A stretch of DNA of 7,835 nucleotides from Lachnospiraceae bacterium. Lineage in GTDB: Bacteria > Bacillota_A > Clostridia > Lachnospirales > Lachnospiraceae. Both the position numbers and the translations under genes were made by a program. The notes under the pieces are model-generated. The model ran no database searches. It worked only from the letters and a program-made list of their open reading frames with translations, and was not told the DNA's origin. Shown here piece after piece: positions 7,201 to 7,835 of the stretch; within the stretch, counting starts at the first letter, position 1; every line of letters begins with the position of its first letter. The stretch spans positions 1-7,835 of the forward strand of contig JAGBNT010000029.1 in the NCBI GenBank assembly GCA_017634255.1. Direction: 5' to 3'.

Positions 7201-7419
7201 CCTTTTAACGTTCAAAGGCTCTATATAGGTTACATCCGCCATCTCCGGATCCGTCATTATCGTTGCCGGATTGGAGTTGACCAAAACTATCTCATATCCA
7301 AGGGATCTTAAAGCCTTACAGGCCTGTGTTCCCGAATAGTCAAACTCGCACGCCTGACCTATGACTATAGGTCCCGAGCCGATTATAAGCACCTTCTTGA
7401 TATCCGTTCTCTGCGACAT
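4204..7419 (-). CDS. carB: Carbamoyl-phosphate synthase large subunit
   Basis: CarB (EC 6.3.5.5) makes carbamoyl phosphate from bicarbonate, two ATP and ammonia delivered by the glutaminase subunit CarA, feeding pyrimidine and arginine synthesis in the cytoplasm. The 1071-residue product matches E. coli CarB (1073) in length and layout: carboxyphosphate synthetic domain (about 1-402), oligomerisation domain (403-550), carbamoyl-phosphate synthetic domain (551-930) and C-terminal MGS-like allosteric domain (about 931-1071). Both ATP-grasp halves keep their nucleotide and metal residues: Arg129, Arg169, Gln284, Glu298, Asn300 and the loop GGAGGG (175-180) in the first; Arg708, Gln822, Glu834, Asn836 and GGRG (714-717) in the second. 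The start at 7419 follows AAAGGGG (7427-7433) with seven bases between. carA, its usual upstream partner, is absent here; an unrelated gene ends 82 bp upstream. No PyrR-type leader or attenuator is visible. Codons are rich in ATA. Confidence 0.98.
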   Translation of the reverse strand: MSQRTDIKKVLIIGSGPIVIGQACEFDYSGTQACKALRSLGYEIVLVNSNPATIMTDPEMADVTYIEPLNVKRLEKIIEKERPDALLPNLGGQSGLNLCSELYKAGVLDKYKVQVIGVQVDAIERGEDRVEFKNTMNSLGIEMARSEVAYSVEEALKIADELGYPVVLRPAYTMGGAGGGLVYNKEELSTVCARGLQASLVHQVLVEESVMGWEELELEVVRDKDNNMITVCFIENVDPMGVHTGDSFCTAPMLTIHKEVQKRLQEQAYKIVEHIGVIGGTNVQFAHDPKSDRIIVIEINPRTSRSSALASKATGFPIALVSAKLAAGLSLSEIPCGKYGTLDKYKPDGDYVVVKFARWAFEKFKGVEDKLGTQMRAVGEVMSIGRSYKEAFQKAVRSLEKGRYGLGHVNGYDRLSKDELCKLLITPNSERHFIMYEALRHGASVEEIYELTHVKRYFIEQMKELVEEEEALLKFKGGLPSDEALKSAKQNGFSDKYLSEILEIGEDEIRNRREELRITEAWDGVHVSGTKDSAYFYSTYNAADNNPVNENSKKIMILGGGPNRIGQGIEFDYCCVHAAQSLKKLGFETIIVNCNPETVSTDYDTSDKLYFEPLTLEDVLSIYKKEKPVGVIAQFGGQTPLNLAADLKKNGVNILGTSPEVIDLAEDRDLFRNMMDKLGIPMPESGMATTVEEAIGIANKIGYPVMVRPSYVLGGRGMEVVYDDEAMTDYMKAAVGVTPDRPILIDRFLNHAMECEADAISDGKHAYVPAVMEHIELAGIHSGDSACIIPSKHIPEESLKTIKEYTRRIAEEMNVVGLMNMQYAIENGKVFVLEANPRASRTVPLVSKVCGIRMVPLATDIITSKLTGRPSPVEGLKEREIPYYGVKEAVFPFNMFQEVDPILGPEMRSTGEVLGLSEKSGEAFFKAEEAANAPLPLEGTVLISVNVQDKPEAPEIAKAFYEAGFKILATGSTYEKIKESGVPAELVKKLYEGRPNILDYMTNGKIQLIVNSPIGKDSIHDDSYLRKAAVKNKITYITTIAAARSAAEGIKYVKSHEGAQVRSLQEWHAMI

Positions 7420-7426
7420 AAATTTG

Positions 7427-7433
7427 CCCCTTT
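7427..7433 (-). promoter_or_regulatory. Ribosome binding site of carB
   Basis: AAAGGGG on the minus strand, seven bases before the carB ATG. It supports the start that gives the standard CarB N-terminus (MSQRTDIKKVLIIGSGPI). Confidence 0.75.
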
Positions 7434-7456
7434 CGTAATTCCATATCTAACTAATC

Positions 7457-7485
7457 ATTATACATGAGTAACACCCGTTGTTGAA
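7457..7485 (-). promoter_or_regulatory. Probable promoter of carB
   Basis: A perfect -10 TATAAT on the minus strand (7457-7462). The -35 is weak: TCAACA (7479-7484, 16-bp spacer) or TTCAAC (7480-7485, 17-bp spacer). Transcription would start near 7450, giving a leader of about 30 bases, too short for an attenuator. It lies in the 82-bp gap after the upstream gene, so carB and probably the HD-GYP gene form their own transcript. Confidence 0.6.
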
Positions 7486-7501
7486 AGAATAAGTTTTACC
7501 C

Positions 7502-7835
7502 TTATCTGAAATCGAAAAAGCTGTTGTGCCAGCGCCAGTCTATGGGCAGGATATTCCCGCCATAATACATTATTACCACCGCATCCGGAGGGTTGTTTTC
7601 TATATAAGTGCGAAGGCTCCCCTTAAAGCCGCTTAGCTGTATCCTGTCTATCCTCTCCACATCCCCTGCAAGATAGGTTGAAAGGTAAAAATCAAAGGAA
7701 TCATGGATCAGCAATATGCTCTTTCCCTCATTGTCCTTCGGAGAGTTGTTTAAGGTAGTAGTAAGGGCGTCATTTCCAAGTACGATGCAGTTATAGGCAT
7801 CGGGCTTACTTAGATGGTCGCTGTAGTTATACCCC
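7502..7835 (-). CDS. C-terminal part of a DHHW/AlgX-like SGNH-fold protein (cut by window edge)
   Basis: The frame is open from the window edge to the TAA at 7502-7504, giving 110 visible C-terminal residues; the start is outside. A TTG at 7714 is an internal leucine codon and not a credible start, because coding similarity continues upstream of it. The order of elements is YNCIVLGNDALTTTL, then SILLIHDSFDFYLSTYLA, then a variable stretch, then GSLRTYIENNPPDAVVIMYY. This resembles the end of DHHW/AlgX-like proteins, where a beta strand ending in DSF or DSY precedes a 'cell-surface polymer' type SGNH fold and a final strand follows an 'xYIxxNxPDxV' helix. Such proteins often accompany O-acetylation or export of polysaccharides, frequently beside MBOAT acyltransferases. 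The catalytic N-terminal part is not in view, so activity cannot be judged. The family assignment is by eye and moderate. It ends 82 bp before the carB start with no strong terminator. Confidence 0.6.
   Translation of the reverse strand, partial: GYNYSDHLSKPDAYNCIVLGNDALTTTLNNSPKDNEGKSILLIHDSFDFYLSTYLAGDVERIDRIQLSGFKGSLRTYIENNPPDAVVIMYYGGNILPIDWRWHNSFFDFR

Noticed and set aside
7420..7501. Pyrimidine attenuator or riboswitch before carB
   Set aside because: The predicted leader is about 30 bases with no strong hairpins, too short for PyrR-type or riboswitch control.
7489..7505. Five-pair ATAAG/CTTAT stem at the end of the DHHW-like gene
   Set aside because: Short, AT-rich, overlapping the stop codon and without a U-run; not convincing as a terminator.
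7502..7714. A separate 70-residue gene starting at 7714
   Set aside because: The supposed start is a TTG inside a frame that stays open to the window edge, and family-like sequence continues upstream of it. It is the tail of a longer gene.

Overview
The window looks like ordinary chromosomal sequence from a Gram-positive anaerobe of the Clostridia, most likely a Lachnospiraceae member of the Butyrivibrio/Roseburia type. That placement is an inference. It rests on strong AGGAGG-type ribosome sites, a lipoprotein sugar-binding protein with an Ala/Pro-rich linker, a large multi-pass HD-GYP protein, and moderate GC with AT-rich spacers. No mobile element, CRISPR array, tRNA or rRNA was seen.

All five genes lie on the minus strand, so transcription runs from high to low coordinates. 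In that order: (1) 7502-7835, the C-terminal part of a protein resembling the DHHW/AlgX-like SGNH-fold family, cut by the window edge; (2) 4204-7419, carB, the complete large subunit of carbamoyl-phosphate synthase, with its own TATAAT promoter; (3) 2160-4175, a membrane-anchored HD-GYP protein starting 28 bp after carB and probably co-transcribed with it; (4) 629-2068, araA, L-arabinose isomerase, separated from the HD-GYP gene by a short spacer holding a hairpin; (5) 1-408, the N-terminal third of a ChvE-like sugar ABC transporter lipoprotein, cut by the window edge and preceded by a 220-bp regulatory-looking spacer.

Functionally there are two blocks. araA and the ChvE-like lipoprotein form a sugar uptake and isomerisation pair: the binding protein would capture a monosaccharide such as arabinose or galactose, and AraA converts L-arabinose to L-ribulose. 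araB, araD and the transporter's ATPase and permease are not in view. carB supplies carbamoyl phosphate for pyrimidines and arginine, but carA is not beside it. The HD-GYP protein behind it keeps the full set of metal-binding residues and should degrade cyclic di-GMP in response to a signal sensed in or outside the membrane.

The least explained stretch is the spacer at 409-628. It contains a good promoter, an 18-bp tandem repeat and several copies of a CTGTyCG-type motif, in direct and inverted orientation, one of which lies across the predicted transcription start. I see no clear-cut new system. The best leads are this candidate operator array and the unusual membrane architecture of the HD-GYP protein.
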